DNA of 64,000 nucleotides from contig NZ_FNZE01000008.1 of assembly GCF_900109175.1 (NCBI RefSeq), forward strand, positions 1 through 64,000, given 5' to 3'. A program made the translations under genes and the position numbers. How positions within the stretch are numbered: position 1 is the first letter of the stretch; each line of letters begins with the position of its first letter. Positions 44,112 through 53,733 of the stretch are shown here, piece by piece. Below the pieces are notes generated by a model. The model did no database searches. It was not told the DNA's origin and saw nothing but the letters and a program-made list of their open reading frames with translations. The stretch is from Pseudomonas linyingensis. GTDB lineage: Bacteria; Pseudomonadota; Gammaproteobacteria; Pseudomonadales; Pseudomonadaceae.

Positions 44112-45395
44112 TCAGGCGTAGAGGTCGACCTGACCCAGGCTCAGAGGCCGTGCAGGAGCGCTTGTTGTCGTGATCTGGGCGTTGTCGAGGACTTCGCTCG
44201 CCGCTGTAGCCGATCCGCCCCCCGCGCCGCTGCCGGCCTGCGAGTCACGCTGCGGCTGGTGCTGCTCGCCGACCGAGGTTTCGCCGAGGCTGATGCCTTG
44301 GCTGGCCAGGGCTTCGCGCAGTTGCGGGATGGCCTGCTCGATGGCGGCGCGCACCTGCGGATGGGCGGAGAGGAACTGCGCCTGGGCGCCCAGTTCGCCG
44401 AGCTTGAGGCTGATCGACAGCGGGCCGAGGTCCGCGGGGTGCAGGTGCAGCTCGATCTGCTGCTCGCCGCGCTGGTGCAGGCCGATCAGCTGCTGGCCGA
44501 GGCCCTGCTGCCATTCGCGGCTGGCCAGCGGGGCAGCGAGAGTGGCGAGTGCCGGGTTGGCGGCCGGCGTAGTGGAGGGGGTGGACACTGCCGTGCTGCC
44601 GTTCAGGTTGAGCGGCGTAGCGGAGGTCGTCTCGCTGCGCGCCGGGCTGTCGGCGAGCGGCAGGCTGGCGTTGTTCTCCAGGGGGGCTGAATCGGCACCG
44701 TTGCCGACCGCAACGCCGATCGTGGTTGCGGGCTGCTGTGTGGCTGCGTCGGGCAGCGCCGCCTGGCTCGCGGCAGGCTGGCCGCCGGCGGCTTCTGGCG
44801 GGCGGCCGGACAGGCTGCGCAAGCCATCGAGCGATGTTGCCTGGCCAGTGCCGAGTGCTGGCGTGGTGCTGGCCAATGCGCTGCCCGCTGGATTCTGCGG
44901 CGGGATGAAACCGTTCGCCATGCCTGCGGCCGCCATATCGCCCGGCAACTGCCCGGCCTGCTCGATCAGCTTCATGCGGCGGCGTATCTCATCAAGAGCA
45001 TCGAGCGGCTGCACTGGCGCCGAAGCCGGGCTGTCCCCGGGTGCTCCGGGCACGGCCGTGCTGGCAACGGTGGCGTTTGCCAGCGACTGCTCGGCAAGCA
45101 GGGCGGGCAGGGCGCTGCGGGCCGGCGTCTGCGTCGCCTGGCCCACGGCTGCACTGCCTGCCGCGCTCGGCGCTTCACCTGCCGCTGGGGGCACCGGGGT
45201 ATCGCTGCTGGGGCTATTGCTGCCGGGTGCATCAGTGCTGGGCGAGTCGGCCGTCGAAGCCGTGGCACTGCCGTTGCCGACCGCCTGCTCCAGGCGCTGG
45301 GCAAAGCTGCCCTCGCTGCCGGTGGCGGGACTCGAGCTGCTGCGCTGCGCGTTGCCGGCGCTGCTGGCGGCGGCGGAGAGAATGCTGATATCCAT
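44112..45395 (-). CDS. fliK: FliK, hook-length control protein
   Basis: Read from ATG 45395 (427 residues); GTG 45407, overlapping the fliJ stop as GTGA, would add four. The N-terminal two-thirds is Ala/Ser/Pro/Thr-rich and unstructured, as expected for the molecular ruler. The C-terminal Flg_hook domain (about 300-400) contains QQIELHLHPADLGPLSISLK and GAQAQFLSAHPQVRAAIEQA then LREALASQGISLGET. FliK measures the hook and switches export through FlhB. A second FliK-like gene is present at 53.7 kb. Confidence 0.92.
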   Translation of the reverse strand: MDISILSAAASSAGNAQRSSSSPATGSEGSFAQRLEQAVGNGSATASTADSPSTDAPGSNSPSSDTPVPPAAGEAPSAAGSAAVGQATQTPARSALPALLAEQSLANATVASTAVPGAPGDSPASAPVQPLDALDEIRRRMKLIEQAGQLPGDMAAAGMANGFIPPQNPAGSALASTTPALGTGQATSLDGLRSLSGRPPEAAGGQPAASQAALPDAATQQPATTIGVAVGNGADSAPLENNASLPLADSPARSETTSATPLNLNGSTAVSTPSTTPAANPALATLAAPLASREWQQGLGQQLIGLHQRGEQQIELHLHPADLGPLSISLKLGELGAQAQFLSAHPQVRAAIEQAIPQLREALASQGISLGETSVGEQHQPQRDSQAGSGAGGGSATAASEVLDNAQITTTSAPARPLSLGQVDLYA

Positions 45396-45403
45396 GGGGC
45401 TGC

Positions 45404-45874
45404 TCACCGACTGCTGCCGGAAGAAGAGGTGAAGGCATTGCCGCGCAGGCGCAGCTGAGCGCTCAGTTCATCGGTCAGGCGTTGCTGGCTGCGGTTGTCC
45501 TGCAGCTGCGCCGCCTGGGCGCGACGTTCGATCAGGGTGTGGTAGGAGTTGAGCTTGCGCTGCTGCTCGAGCCAGTGCTGCTGGCGCTGGCCGACCTGTT
45601 GCACCTGGGCATGCAGGCTCTGCCTCGCGCGGTCGATGGCGTCATCCAGCGAGCCGAGGAAGGCCTGGTAGTTGAGTAGGCTGGCTGGCTCCATGCCTTC
45701 CTGCATGGCCTGTTGCAGGCGCTGGCTGTACTCCTGCCGGTAGTGCAGCAGGGTGTCCAGCTGCGCCTGGGCCTGCTGCTGGCTGCGTCGTGCGCCCGCC
45801 AGGTGGCGGCCGGCGTTGTCGACCGCTTCGCGGGTCAGCTCGATCAGGGTGTCGAGTGCGGATGTGCGGGACAT
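45404..45874 (-). CDS. fliJ: FliJ, flagellar export ATPase stalk protein
   Basis: The 156-residue protein is an antiparallel coiled coil rich in Gln, Leu, Arg and Glu (RRSQQQAQAQLDTLLHYRQEY, QRQQHWLEQQRKLNSYHTLI), matching FliJ in size and composition. FliJ sits in the centre of the FliI hexamer and links it to FlhA. It lies directly after fliI, as in most proteobacterial clusters. Sequence similarity within the family is low, so order supports the call. Confidence 0.9.
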   Translation of the reverse strand: MSRTSALDTLIELTREAVDNAGRHLAGARRSQQQAQAQLDTLLHYRQEYSQRLQQAMQEGMEPASLLNYQAFLGSLDDAIDRARQSLHAQVQQVGQRQQHWLEQQRKLNSYHTLIERRAQAAQLQDNRSQQRLTDELSAQLRLRGNAFTSSSGSSR

Positions 45875-45895
45875 CGGATCACCTCTTGCTGTGCG

Positions 45896-47284
45896 TCATG
45901 CCCCGGGCACCAGGGCGGACAGTTGCTGCAGGGTTTCCTCGATGCCGGCGCGCTCGTCGATGCGCTGCTGGAGGAAGCGTTCCAGGCGCGGATATAGACT
46001 GACCGCCTGGTCGAGCTGTTGGTCGTGGCCGGCGACATAGGCGCCGACGCTGATCAGGTCGCGGTTGCGCTGGTAGCGCGACAGTGCCTGCTTGAACTGC
46101 TGGGCGCGGCGGCGCTGCTGCTCGCTGACGATGGCGGTCATCGCCCGGCTGATCGAGGCCTCGACGTCGATGGCCGGGTAGTGGCCACTCTCCGCCAGCT
46201 GGCGCGAGAGCACCACGTGACCGTCGAGAATCGCCCGTGCCGAGTCGGCGATCGGGTCCTGCTGATCGTCGCCCTCGCTGAGCACGGTATAGAAGGCGGT
46301 GATCGAGCCGCCGCCACGCGGGCCGTTGCCGGTCTTTTCCACCAGCTTGGGCAGCTTGGCGAACACCGAGGGCGGGTAGCCCTTGGTCGCCGGCGGTTCG
46401 CCGATGGCCAGGGCGATCTCGCGCTGGGCCATGGCGTAGCGGGTCAGCGAGTCCATGATCAGCAGCACGTCGCGGCCCTGGTCGCGGAAGTCCTCGGCCA
46501 GGCGGGTGGCGTAGGCGGCGCCCTGCAGGCGCTTGAGCGGCGAGGTGTCGGCCGGCGCGGCGACCACCACCGCGCGGCGGCGGCCTTCCGCACCGAGGAT
46601 GTTGTCGATGAAGTCCTGCACCTCGCGACCGCGTTCGCCGATCAGGCCGACCACGATGACGTCGGCGCGGGTGTAGCGCGCCATCATGCCTAGCAGTACC
46701 GACTTGCCGACCCCCGAGCCGGCGAACAGGCCCATGCGCTGGCCGCGACCGACGCTGAGCAGGCCATTGATGGCGCGGATGCCGACATCGATCTGTTCCT
46801 CGATCGGCGCGCGGTTGAGCGGGTTGATCGACTCGGTGGCCAGCGGCGCGAAGTGGCAGCCTTCCGGCAGCGGCAAACCGTCGAGCGGCTGGCCGCCGCC
46901 GTCGAGGACCCGGCCGAGCAGTGCGGCGCCGAGCGGGAAGCGGCGTGCGCTGGCGCGCTCATCGGCGTTCTCGCCGAGGGAGAACACCCGTGCGCCGGGC
47001 AGCAGGCCGCTGATTTCCTCCAGAGGCATGAGGAACAACTTTTCCCCGGCAAAGCCGACCACCTCGGCCTCGGCGAAGCTGGCCGGCTGGCGCGCATCGC
47101 GGTGCCGCGACAACTCGATGCGGCACACGCCGCCCAGTGGCACATGCAGGCCGGTGGCTTCCAGCACCATGCCGGTGGCGCGGACGATCCGCCCGCTGGC
47201 GCGATAGTGCGGCACCGCAGCGATACGTGCAGTGACGCTACTCAGGGTTCGCTGCCAGTGTTGCTGGTGTGGATTGGCCTGCAT
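45896..47284 (-). CDS. fliI: FliI, flagellum-specific export ATPase
   Basis: A 462-residue F1-beta-like ATPase starting at ATG 47284. Walker A is [15 protein letters not shown], the catalytic region [11 protein letters not shown] and Walker [18 protein letters not shown], with the FliI-typical [19 protein letters not shown]. The hexamer, with FliH and FliJ, unloads chaperone-bound cargo at the export gate. Length is typical (E. coli 457). Confidence 0.97.
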   Translation of the reverse strand: MQANPHQQHWQRTLSSVTARIAAVPHYRASGRIVRATGMVLEATGLHVPLGGVCRIELSRHRDARQPASFAEAEVVGFAGEKLFLMPLEEISGLLPGARVFSLGENADERASARRFPLGAALLGRVLDGGGQPLDGLPLPEGCHFAPLATESINPLNRAPIEEQIDVGIRAINGLLSVGRGQRMGLFAGSGVGKSVLLGMMARYTRADVIVVGLIGERGREVQDFIDNILGAEGRRRAVVVAAPADTSPLKRLQGAAYATRLAEDFRDQGRDVLLIMDSLTRYAMAQREIALAIGEPPATKGYPPSVFAKLPKLVEKTGNGPRGGGSITAFYTVLSEGDDQQDPIADSARAILDGHVVLSRQLAESGHYPAIDVEASISRAMTAIVSEQQRRRAQQFKQALSRYQRNRDLISVGAYVAGHDQQLDQAVSLYPRLERFLQQRIDERAGIEETLQQLSALVPGA

Positions 47285-47288
47285 GGGT

Positions 47289-48029
47289 TCAGGCTCCCAT
47301 GTCCAGCGCGTCGGTATGGCTCTGCTGGCGGTGGCGGAGCTGGGCGACCAGTGCTTCCCAGCGGCGCTCGCGGGTGGCGTCCAGCTCGCCGCTGCTGGCT
47401 GCAACCCGGCAGCCACCGCGGGTCATCTCGCCGTCCGGCTGCAGACGCCAGCCGGCGGCTTCCAGCTCGTCGCCCAGGTGCGCCTTGACCAGCAGCAGGT
47501 CGGCCGGGTGCAGCCACAGCCGCGGCTGGCCGCTGAGTGCCGGCTCGCTGTGCAGCAGTTCGCGGACGATTTCGAGAATATGTTCGGGATGCACTTGCAG
47601 TGCCTCGCCGGCCAGCTGTCGACCCGTGACCAGGGCCAGCTCCACCAGCTGACCGGCGATCTGCTCGTCCAGCTCGCTCAGCGCTGCGCGGAACTGCGCG
47701 GCCAGGCCGAGCAGCGGCTGAAGGGTCTGTTGCAGTTGCTGCTGCAGTTCGGCCTCGCCGTTCTGGCGGCCTTCCTCGAGGCCGGCGGCATAGCCGGCGC
47801 TGCGGCCCTCCGCGAAACCTTCCTGGTAGCCCTGCTCGCGGGCCTGCTGCTGGGCCTGCTCGCGCAGCGCCTGCAGTTCCGCGTTGCGCTTGAACGCAGC
47901 CTGGCGCAGGGCTTCCTGACGCTGTGCCTCGCGCTGCTGGCGCATCGGCTCCTGCTGGCTGCCCAGCTCGTCCATTTGCCAGGGACGCCACTGCTCGCCG
48001 ACGTGCGGCGGCTGTCGGCGGTCAGACAT
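47289..48029 (-). CDS. fliH: FliH, negative regulator of the export ATPase
   Basis: A 246-residue protein. The N-terminus is Gln/Arg-rich and likely helical ([20 protein letters not shown]). The middle has glycine-repeat-like [20 protein letters not shown], the GxxxG repeats typical of FliH. The C-terminal domain, similar to the ATP synthase delta subunit, follows ([20 protein letters not shown]). FliH links FliI to FliN. It overlaps fliG by eight bases and precedes fliI by four. Confidence 0.94.
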   Translation of the reverse strand: MSDRRQPPHVGEQWRPWQMDELGSQQEPMRQQREAQRQEALRQAAFKRNAELQALREQAQQQAREQGYQEGFAEGRSAGYAAGLEEGRQNGEAELQQQLQQTLQPLLGLAAQFRAALSELDEQIAGQLVELALVTGRQLAGEALQVHPEHILEIVRELLHSEPALSGQPRLWLHPADLLLVKAHLGDELEAAGWRLQPDGEMTRGGCRVAASSGELDATRERRWEALVAQLRHRQQSHTDALDMGA

Positions 48030-49017
48030 AGGAGTCGTCCCCGCCGCCGAGGACGATCTCGCCGCTGTCGGCCAGACGGCGGACGATCAGCAGGATGGCC
48101 TTCTGCTCGGCCTCGACCTGCGACACGCGGATCGGCCCGCGTGCCTCGAGGTCCTCGCGGAACAGCTGGGCCGCGCGTTGCGACATGTTGCGCAGGAACT
48201 TGTCGAGCAGCGCCGGCTCGGCACCCTTGAGGGCGACCACCAGCGAGTTGGTGTCGACTTCCTTGAGGATCATCTGGATGCCGCGATCGTCGACGTCCAG
48301 CAGGTTCTCGAACAGGAACATCTCGTCGAGGATCTTCTGCGCCAGCTCCTCGTTGTGCGCGCGCAGGGTCTCGATGGCCGCCTCTTCCTGATTGGAGTTG
48401 AGCAGGTTGAGGATCTCGGCAGCGGTGCGCACGCCGCCCATCTTGCTGCGCTTGAGGTTCTGGCCGTCGAGCATGCCGCCGAGTACCTCGGTCAGTTCCT
48501 GCAGCGCCGCCGGCTGCACGCCGTTGAAGGTGGCGATGCGCAGGACGATGTCGTTGCGCAGGCGATCCTCGAACAGTTGCAGGATGTCGGCGGCCTGCGG
48601 ACGCTCGAGGTGGACGAGGATGGTGGCGATGATCTGCGGATGCTCGTCGCGGATCAGCTCGGCGACCATCGATGGCTCCATCAGGTTGAGCTTGTCGATG
48701 CCCGAACTGGTGCCGCTGGCGTCGAGGATGTCCTCGATCAGGGTCTCGGCGCGCTCGCTGCCCAGCGCCTTGGTCAGAACCGAGCGAATGTGGTCGCTGG
48801 ACAGCAGGTTGATCGCCGCGTACTGCTCGGTCTCGTCGAAGAAATCGTCGAGCACCTGGCGCATTTCATCATGGGAGACCTGCTGCAGGCGGGCCATTTC
48901 CAGGCTGACGGTCTCGACATCCTGGGTGGACAGGTACTTGAATACTTCCGCCGCGCTGTCCTCGTCCAGGCTGAGCAGCAGGATTGCACTGCGTCGGGCG
49001 CCGCTCATCTCAATCAT
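48022..49017 (-). CDS. fliG: FliG, flagellar motor switch/torque protein
   Basis: The 331-residue protein has the usual three domains. The N-domain (GARRSAILLLSLDEDSAAEV) binds FliF. The middle domain (DEHPQIIATILVHLERPQAA) has the EHPQ motif. The C-terminal torque helix region holds VDDRGIQMILKEVDTNSLV, MSQRAAQLFREDLEARGPIR and VEAEQKAI. The charged residues on that helix face MotA. Length equals E. coli FliG (331). It overlaps fliF by eight bases. Confidence 0.97.
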   Translation of the reverse strand: MIEMSGARRSAILLLSLDEDSAAEVFKYLSTQDVETVSLEMARLQQVSHDEMRQVLDDFFDETEQYAAINLLSSDHIRSVLTKALGSERAETLIEDILDASGTSSGIDKLNLMEPSMVAELIRDEHPQIIATILVHLERPQAADILQLFEDRLRNDIVLRIATFNGVQPAALQELTEVLGGMLDGQNLKRSKMGGVRTAAEILNLLNSNQEEAAIETLRAHNEELAQKILDEMFLFENLLDVDDRGIQMILKEVDTNSLVVALKGAEPALLDKFLRNMSQRAAQLFREDLEARGPIRVSQVEAEQKAILLIVRRLADSGEIVLGGGDDSYV

Positions 49018-50764
49018 TTTTCTTCATCCAGCCACTGACGATCATGGCGATCAGGCGCGGGTCTTCCTGGGCCATTTCACGCAGGTGGGCCAGGTTGTGT
49101 TCATAGACTGCCGAGCGGCGACGCAGGCGGCGCTGTAGTTCGCCAGTGGCAGCGATGCTGGCCTCTTCGCTCGCGGCGGTTGGGGCTTCGCTGGTGGTTG
49201 CGGTAGCGCCGGCACCCTCGACGGCCTCCGTGGCGGCAGCAGCGACGACCGCTGGCGCATGGCGACGCAGCAGCGGGCGCAACAGCAACAGCCAGAGCAG
49301 CAGGGCGGCCAGGGCCACCAGCAGGTAACGGGCTATGGAGGTGGCCATCACGAAGAATTCCGGGGTCTGCCACCAGACGCTCTCCAGTACGACTTCCTGG
49401 GCCTCGGTGAACGGGCTGTTGACCACCTCCAGCGCATCGCCACGCTCGGCGGAGAAGCCGATGGCTTGGCGTACCAGGCGGTTGATCTGCGTCAGCTCCT
49501 CTGCGCTGAGCGCCTCGCGGGTCGGCTTGCCGTCGGCGTCGACGCCGCCACGGAAGTTGACCACCACGGCGGCGGTCAGCCGCTTGATGGTGCCGCGGCG
49601 CTGTTGCACATGCTCGACACTGCGGTCCACCTCGTAGTTGACGACGTTGTCGCGGCGCAGCGAGTTGCGCGGATCCGCTTCGGCCGCCGGTGCCGGCTCG
49701 GCGGTCTGGGCTGCGGCTCCTTTGGCGTCCGCAGCCTTGCCTGGCCTGGCGGCAGGAGCAGGGGGCGCCGGTGGTGCAGGCGGGGTGTTGGACAGCGCGC
49801 CGGGTACGCCGCGGGCCAGTTCGTCGCCGCCGGTGTAGTTCTCGCTCAGCTGCTGGCTGCGGATTGCTGCGTCGCCCGCCGTCTGGTTGGGCGCATAGCG
49901 CTCGGCGGTCTGTTCGCGGGTGGCGAAGTCGATTTCCGCTGCCACCTGGGCACGCACGTTTTGCGCACCGAGGATCGGGCTGAGGATGCGCTCGATGCGC
50001 CGCTGATAGGAGCTTTCGACCTCGTCGACGTAGCTCAGTTGGGTGCCATCGAGGTCGCGCCCGCTGTTGCCGGGCATGGACAGCAGGCGCCCGCTCTGGT
50101 CGACCACGGTGACCGCCTCGGCAGCCAGCTCCGGCACGCTGGAGCCGACCATGTGCACGATGGCATCGACCTGGCCTTCGCCGAGGCTGCGCCCAGGATG
50201 CAGGGTGAGCACCACCGAGGCGCTGGCCGGCTGGCGGTCGCGGACGAAGATCGACTGCTTGGCCATGGCCAGGTGTACGCGCGCCTTGGCCACCGGACCG
50301 AGCGACTCGATCGAGCGCGCCAGCTCGCCTTCGAGGCCGCGCTGGAAGTTGAGATGCTCGGCGAACTGGCTGACACCGAAGGCCTGCTTGTCCATCAGTT
50401 CGAAGCCGACATTGCCGGCCTGGGGTAGGCCCTGCTCGGCCAGTTGCAGGCGCAGGCTGTGCATCTGCTCGGCCGGCACCAGCAGCGCCGTGCCGCCATC
50501 GCTGAGACGATAAGGTACGGCGCGCTTGTCGAGTTCGGCGATGATGCGTCCGCCGTCGGCCTCGCTGAAGTTGGAATAGAGCACTCGGTAGTCAGGCGCC
50601 TGCGCCCACAGCAGCAGGGCGGCGATCACGGCGATCGCCGCCGCGCCGGCAATCAGCAGCGGCACCAGCGGGTTGCTGCGCAGCTGCGCCAGCAGGCGTT
50701 CGGGTGCGCTGCCACTCGGGTTGTCGGCCGAGCCGTTGGCAGTGCCCGGGATGGCCTTGCTCAT
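49010..50764 (-). CDS. fliF: FliF, MS-ring protein
   Basis: A 584-residue protein with an N-terminal membrane helix (about 34-54, VPLLIAGAAAIAVIAALLLW). The ring-building motifs come next (YRVLYSNFSEADGGRIIAELD, QLAEQGLPQAGNVGFELMD, GLEGELARSIESLGPVAKAR, VDQSGRLLS). A Pro/Ala-rich stretch precedes the second membrane helix (about 462-482, YLLVALAALLLWLLLLRPLL). The C-terminal tail binds FliG (YEHNLAHLREMAQEDPRLIA). It is first in the minus-strand operon, divergent from fliE across 274 bases. Confidence 0.96.
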   Translation of the reverse strand: MSKAIPGTANGSADNPSGSAPERLLAQLRSNPLVPLLIAGAAAIAVIAALLLWAQAPDYRVLYSNFSEADGGRIIAELDKRAVPYRLSDGGTALLVPAEQMHSLRLQLAEQGLPQAGNVGFELMDKQAFGVSQFAEHLNFQRGLEGELARSIESLGPVAKARVHLAMAKQSIFVRDRQPASASVVLTLHPGRSLGEGQVDAIVHMVGSSVPELAAEAVTVVDQSGRLLSMPGNSGRDLDGTQLSYVDEVESSYQRRIERILSPILGAQNVRAQVAAEIDFATREQTAERYAPNQTAGDAAIRSQQLSENYTGGDELARGVPGALSNTPPAPPAPPAPAARPGKAADAKGAAAQTAEPAPAAEADPRNSLRRDNVVNYEVDRSVEHVQQRRGTIKRLTAAVVVNFRGGVDADGKPTREALSAEELTQINRLVRQAIGFSAERGDALEVVNSPFTEAQEVVLESVWWQTPEFFVMATSIARYLLVALAALLLWLLLLRPLLRRHAPAVVAAAATEAVEGAGATATTSEAPTAASEEASIAATGELQRRLRRRSAVYEHNLAHLREMAQEDPRLIAMIVSGWMKKND

Positions 50765-51038
50765 GCGCTGCTCCGCTGGCCGGTCGGGGTCGGTACAAAG
50801 GGCATTGCGGTATCCGCTTGCTGAATCGGTCGCTAGGGGTCGCCGGACCCGGCCAGGGATGCCTTGGCGGCGCTGTGGCAGGGCAGGGCGGATCTATGAT
50901 GAGTGCCATTATGCGGACGGCGCGCACGGCTAAAGGCCTGAAAAGCTGACGCTTTTGCCGTCAATTGGGCGCTTGCCCGGCAGTCGCGGATTGCTAGGCT
51001 TGCCAGCATTCCCATCCAGTGCCAACCGGAAGTCGTCG

Positions 51039-51368
51039 ATGAGTGTTCCTGCCGTCCAGTCCGCCCTGCAACAGCTGCACACCCTAGCCACCCAGGCGGC
51101 CGGCCAGCCCGGCAATGCGCTGCAGACTTCGCTGGTTGCCGGGCAGGGCGGTTTCGCTGCCGAGCTGCGTGCCTCGGTCCAGCGCATCAACGAGCTGCAG
51201 CAGACCGCCAGCAACAAGGCCATCGCCCTGCAGTCCGGCGCGCCGGGCGTCGAGCTGGCCGATGTGATGGTCGACATGCAGAAGGCCGGCGTTGGCTTTC
51301 AGATGGGTGTGCAGGTGCGCAACCGCCTGCTGACCGCCTACAAGGACGTGATGAACATGCAGGTGTGA
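51039..51368 (+). CDS. fliE: FliE, MS ring-rod junction protein
   Basis: Read from ATG 51039 after CGGAAG, giving 109 residues. Helical; the C-terminal half carries the FliE signature: QTASNKAIALQSGAPGVELA followed by DVMVDMQKAGVGFQMGVQVR and NRLLTAYKDVMNMQV. FliE joins the MS ring to the rod and is the first protein exported. It is divergent from fliF, as in the enteric fliE/fliFGHIJK arrangement. The 274-base shared region has a small AAAAGC/GCTTTT inverted repeat near 50940-50956 but no sigma-28 consensus. Confidence 0.95.
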   Translation: MSVPAVQSALQQLHTLATQAAGQPGNALQTSLVAGQGGFAAELRASVQRINELQQTASNKAIALQSGAPGVELADVMVDMQKAGVGFQMGVQVRNRLLTAYKDVMNMQV

Positions 51369-51419
51369 GGGCTGCATGTTCAGCGCTGCCGGTCGGGTCG
51401 GTACTTTTCATGTAGAGAC

Positions 51420-51446
51420 TAAAGTCGGCCTGGTGGCGGCCGATAT
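51420..51446 (+). promoter_or_regulatory. sigma-28-type promoter for fliDST
   Basis: TAAAGTCG (51420-51427), 11-base spacer, GCCGATAT (51439-51446). It lies 105 bases upstream of fliD, after the fliE stop codon, consistent with late expression of the filament cap and its chaperones. Confidence 0.85.
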
Positions 51447-51550
51447 CAGGCTTAACAGCGTCGGATAGCCAGGCTCTCCGGCATCGCTTGAACATGGCGC
51501 GCTTGCGGCTGCGAAACGCGCTGCGCGGCGGAGTTGCAAAAGGGAATCCC

Positions 51551-52930
51551 ATGGCCACCATTTCATCGCTGGGCGTCGGCTCAGGTCTCGACCTCGGCGG
51601 TCTGCTCGATCAGCTGGAAACGGCTGAGCGCATGAAGCTGGACCCGATCACCACGCAGAAGAAGGCCCAGCAGACCAAGCTGTCAGCCTACGGCCGCCTG
51701 AAAAGTTCGCTGACCAGCCTGCAGGCGGCGGCGAAGACTCTCAACTCCAGCAAGACCTTCCAGGGGGTCACCAGCAGCATCAGTGGCACCGGTGTGGCCG
51801 CGGCGGCGAAGAGTGACGCAGTGGTTGGTCGCTACGAGGTCAAGGTCACTGCGCTGGCCCAGGCGCAGAGCCTGGCGACTGACGGGGTGGCTGATCGCAC
51901 GGCGGATCTGGGCGCGGGCACGCTGACGATCACCCAGGGCAGCGGTGATACCCTGAAGACCCTCACGGTCGATCTGGCGGCGGATGCCAGCTCGCTGGAA
52001 GACGTGCGCGACGCGATCAACAAGCAGGGTGGCGGGGTCAGCGCCAGCATCGTCAACGACGGCACTGCAGCGCCGCATCGTCTGGTGCTGACCTCGACGG
52101 CTACCGGCACCGATGCGCGAATGACGGTGAGCGGCACTGGGGGGCTGAGCGGTCTGCTTGGCTACGATTCCGCTACCCAGACCGGTGTGATGACCCAGAC
52201 AGTGGCGGCGGCCAACGCCACCCTTAAGGTCAACGGCATTGACATCATCAGTCAGTCCAACGTGGTCGAGGGAGCGGTGCAGGGCGTCACCCTGTCGCTG
52301 ACGGAGGAGGGCGGCACTCATGTGCTGTCGGTCGAGCGCGACAACGCGTCGATCAAGTCGGCGGTGACTGGCTTCGTGACGGCCTACAACTCGCTGCAGA
52401 GCACCATCTCAAGTCTGACCTCCTACAACGCCGACACCCAGGTGGCCGGCGACCTGCTCGGCGATGCCACCCTGCGCAGCGCGCAGAGCCAGTTGCGCAG
52501 CGTGCTCACCGGCACGCTGGGCGAGGGTGCGCTCACCCGCCTGGCCGACATCGGTATCGAGCTGGAGCTCAAGGGCACCCTCAAGCTCGACAGCGACAAG
52601 CTGGACAGTCTGGTCAGCGGCAACCTGTCGGCGCTGACCGATTTCTTCAGTGGCAGCAGTACAGAAGGCGGCATGGCTGGTCAGTTGGGTGCGGTACTGG
52701 ACGGCATCCTCAAGGATGGCGGCGCCCTGTCCAATGTCACCAAGGGCGTCGAGAGCCGGGTCAAGTCGCTCGGCGAGCGCTACACACGGGTGGAGGAAAC
52801 CATCTCCGCCACCGTCGAGCGCTACCGCAAGCAGTTCACCCAGCTCGACCTGATGCTCTCGGAAATGAACGCGACGACCAGCTACCTGACCCAGCAGTTC
52901 GACGCGCTGAACGCCCAGCTAAACGGCTGA
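51551..52930 (+). CDS. fliD: FliD, filament cap protein
   Basis: The 459-residue hook-associated protein 2 starts at ATG 51551. Its N-terminus is MATISSLGVGSGLDLGGLLD followed by coiled coil. The middle has the FliD patterns ITQGSGDTLKTLTVDLAADA and VRDAINKQGGGVSASIVNDG, and the C-terminal helix ends VERYRKQFTQLDLMLSEMNA and SYLTQQFDALNAQLNG. It forms the cap under which flagellin folds. Length matches the enteric protein (468). fliS and fliT follow as in enterics. Confidence 0.95.
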   Translation: MATISSLGVGSGLDLGGLLDQLETAERMKLDPITTQKKAQQTKLSAYGRLKSSLTSLQAAAKTLNSSKTFQGVTSSISGTGVAAAAKSDAVVGRYEVKVTALAQAQSLATDGVADRTADLGAGTLTITQGSGDTLKTLTVDLAADASSLEDVRDAINKQGGGVSASIVNDGTAAPHRLVLTSTATGTDARMTVSGTGGLSGLLGYDSATQTGVMTQTVAAANATLKVNGIDIISQSNVVEGAVQGVTLSLTEEGGTHVLSVERDNASIKSAVTGFVTAYNSLQSTISSLTSYNADTQVAGDLLGDATLRSAQSQLRSVLTGTLGEGALTRLADIGIELELKGTLKLDSDKLDSLVSGNLSALTDFFSGSSTEGGMAGQLGAVLDGILKDGGALSNVTKGVESRVKSLGERYTRVEETISATVERYRKQFTQLDLMLSEMNATTSYLTQQFDALNAQLNG

Positions 52931-52960
52931 TAACAACCCAATCGCAGAGAGGGGAAGAAA

Positions 52961-53365
52961 ATGGTCACCAGTACCATGCGTGGGGCGGCAGCCTATGCTC
53001 GCGTCGGTGTGGAAAGCAGCGTGATGTCGGCTACCCCGCATCGCTTGATCGGCATGCTGTTCGATGGCGCGCAGGCCTCGATCCGCGCGGCTCGCCTGCA
53101 TATGCAGGGTGGCGATGTGGCGGAGAAGGGCAAGGCCATTTCCCGCGCCATCGACATCGTCAATCAGGGCCTGCTGGCTGCGCTCGACCACGAACGCGGC
53201 GGCGAGCTGGCGGGGCGCCTCGAACAGATCTATGACTATGTTGTTCGTCTGCTGCTGCAGGCCAATCTGCACAACGACGAGCAGCGTCTCGACGAGGCGG
53301 CCCGCCTGCTCGAGGACATTGGCTCGGCCTGGCGCGAGATCGGTCAGCAAGTGGACGGGTATTGA
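52961..53365 (+). CDS. fliS: FliS, flagellin export chaperone
   Basis: A 134-residue helical protein with the FliS landmarks: AYARVGVESSVMSATPHRLI near the N-terminus, then MLFDGAQASIRAARLHMQGG and AISRAIDIVNQGLLAALDHE, with LEQIYDYVVRLLLQANLHND later. It binds the flagellin C-terminus and stops premature polymerisation. Length is close to E. coli FliS (136). It shares TGATG with fliT. Confidence 0.95.
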   Translation: MVTSTMRGAAAYARVGVESSVMSATPHRLIGMLFDGAQASIRAARLHMQGGDVAEKGKAISRAIDIVNQGLLAALDHERGGELAGRLEQIYDYVVRLLLQANLHNDEQRLDEAARLLEDIGSAWREIGQQVDGY

Positions 53366-53733
53366 TGATGGCCAGTCAAGCGAGCGTCATCGAGTGCTAC
53401 CAGCAGCTGCTCCGCCAGTCGCAGCGCATGGTCGAGTTCGCCCGTCAGGGCGACTGGACCAATCTGGTGATGGAAAAGTCGCTGTACCTGGTCGAGCTGG
53501 AAAACGTGACCCAGTGCGAGCGCCGATTGGGGGTCGAGGGTGGTGACAAGCTGCGGCGAGCCTGCCTGCTCGAGCAGATCCTCGAGCTGGATGCGGAGAT
53601 CCGCAGCTGTCTGCTCGCTCGGCGTGACGAACTCGGCCGGTTGATCGACGTGTCGCGCCGCCAGATCGAGCTGGGCCGGGCCTATCGCCCCGAGCTGCCG
53701 ATGGGGCCGGATTTCGATGGAGGCTTCATGTGA
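53365..53733 (+). CDS. fliT: FliT-like flagellar export chaperone
   Basis: Starting at the ATG that overlaps the fliS stop (53365), this gives 122 residues; the next codon is also ATG. It is helical and charged, with SQRMVEFARQGDWTNLVMEK resembling the FliT helix (ARxGxWDxLxxLE type), and ends ELPMGPDFDGGFM. In enterics FliT holds FliD and also binds FlhC to limit class II transcription. With flhDC nearby such feedback is plausible here (inference). Conservation is low; the call rests partly on gene order. Confidence 0.85.
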   Translation: MMASQASVIECYQQLLRQSQRMVEFARQGDWTNLVMEKSLYLVELENVTQCERRLGVEGGDKLRRACLLEQILELDAEIRSCLLARRDELGRLIDVSRRQIELGRAYRPELPMGPDFDGGFM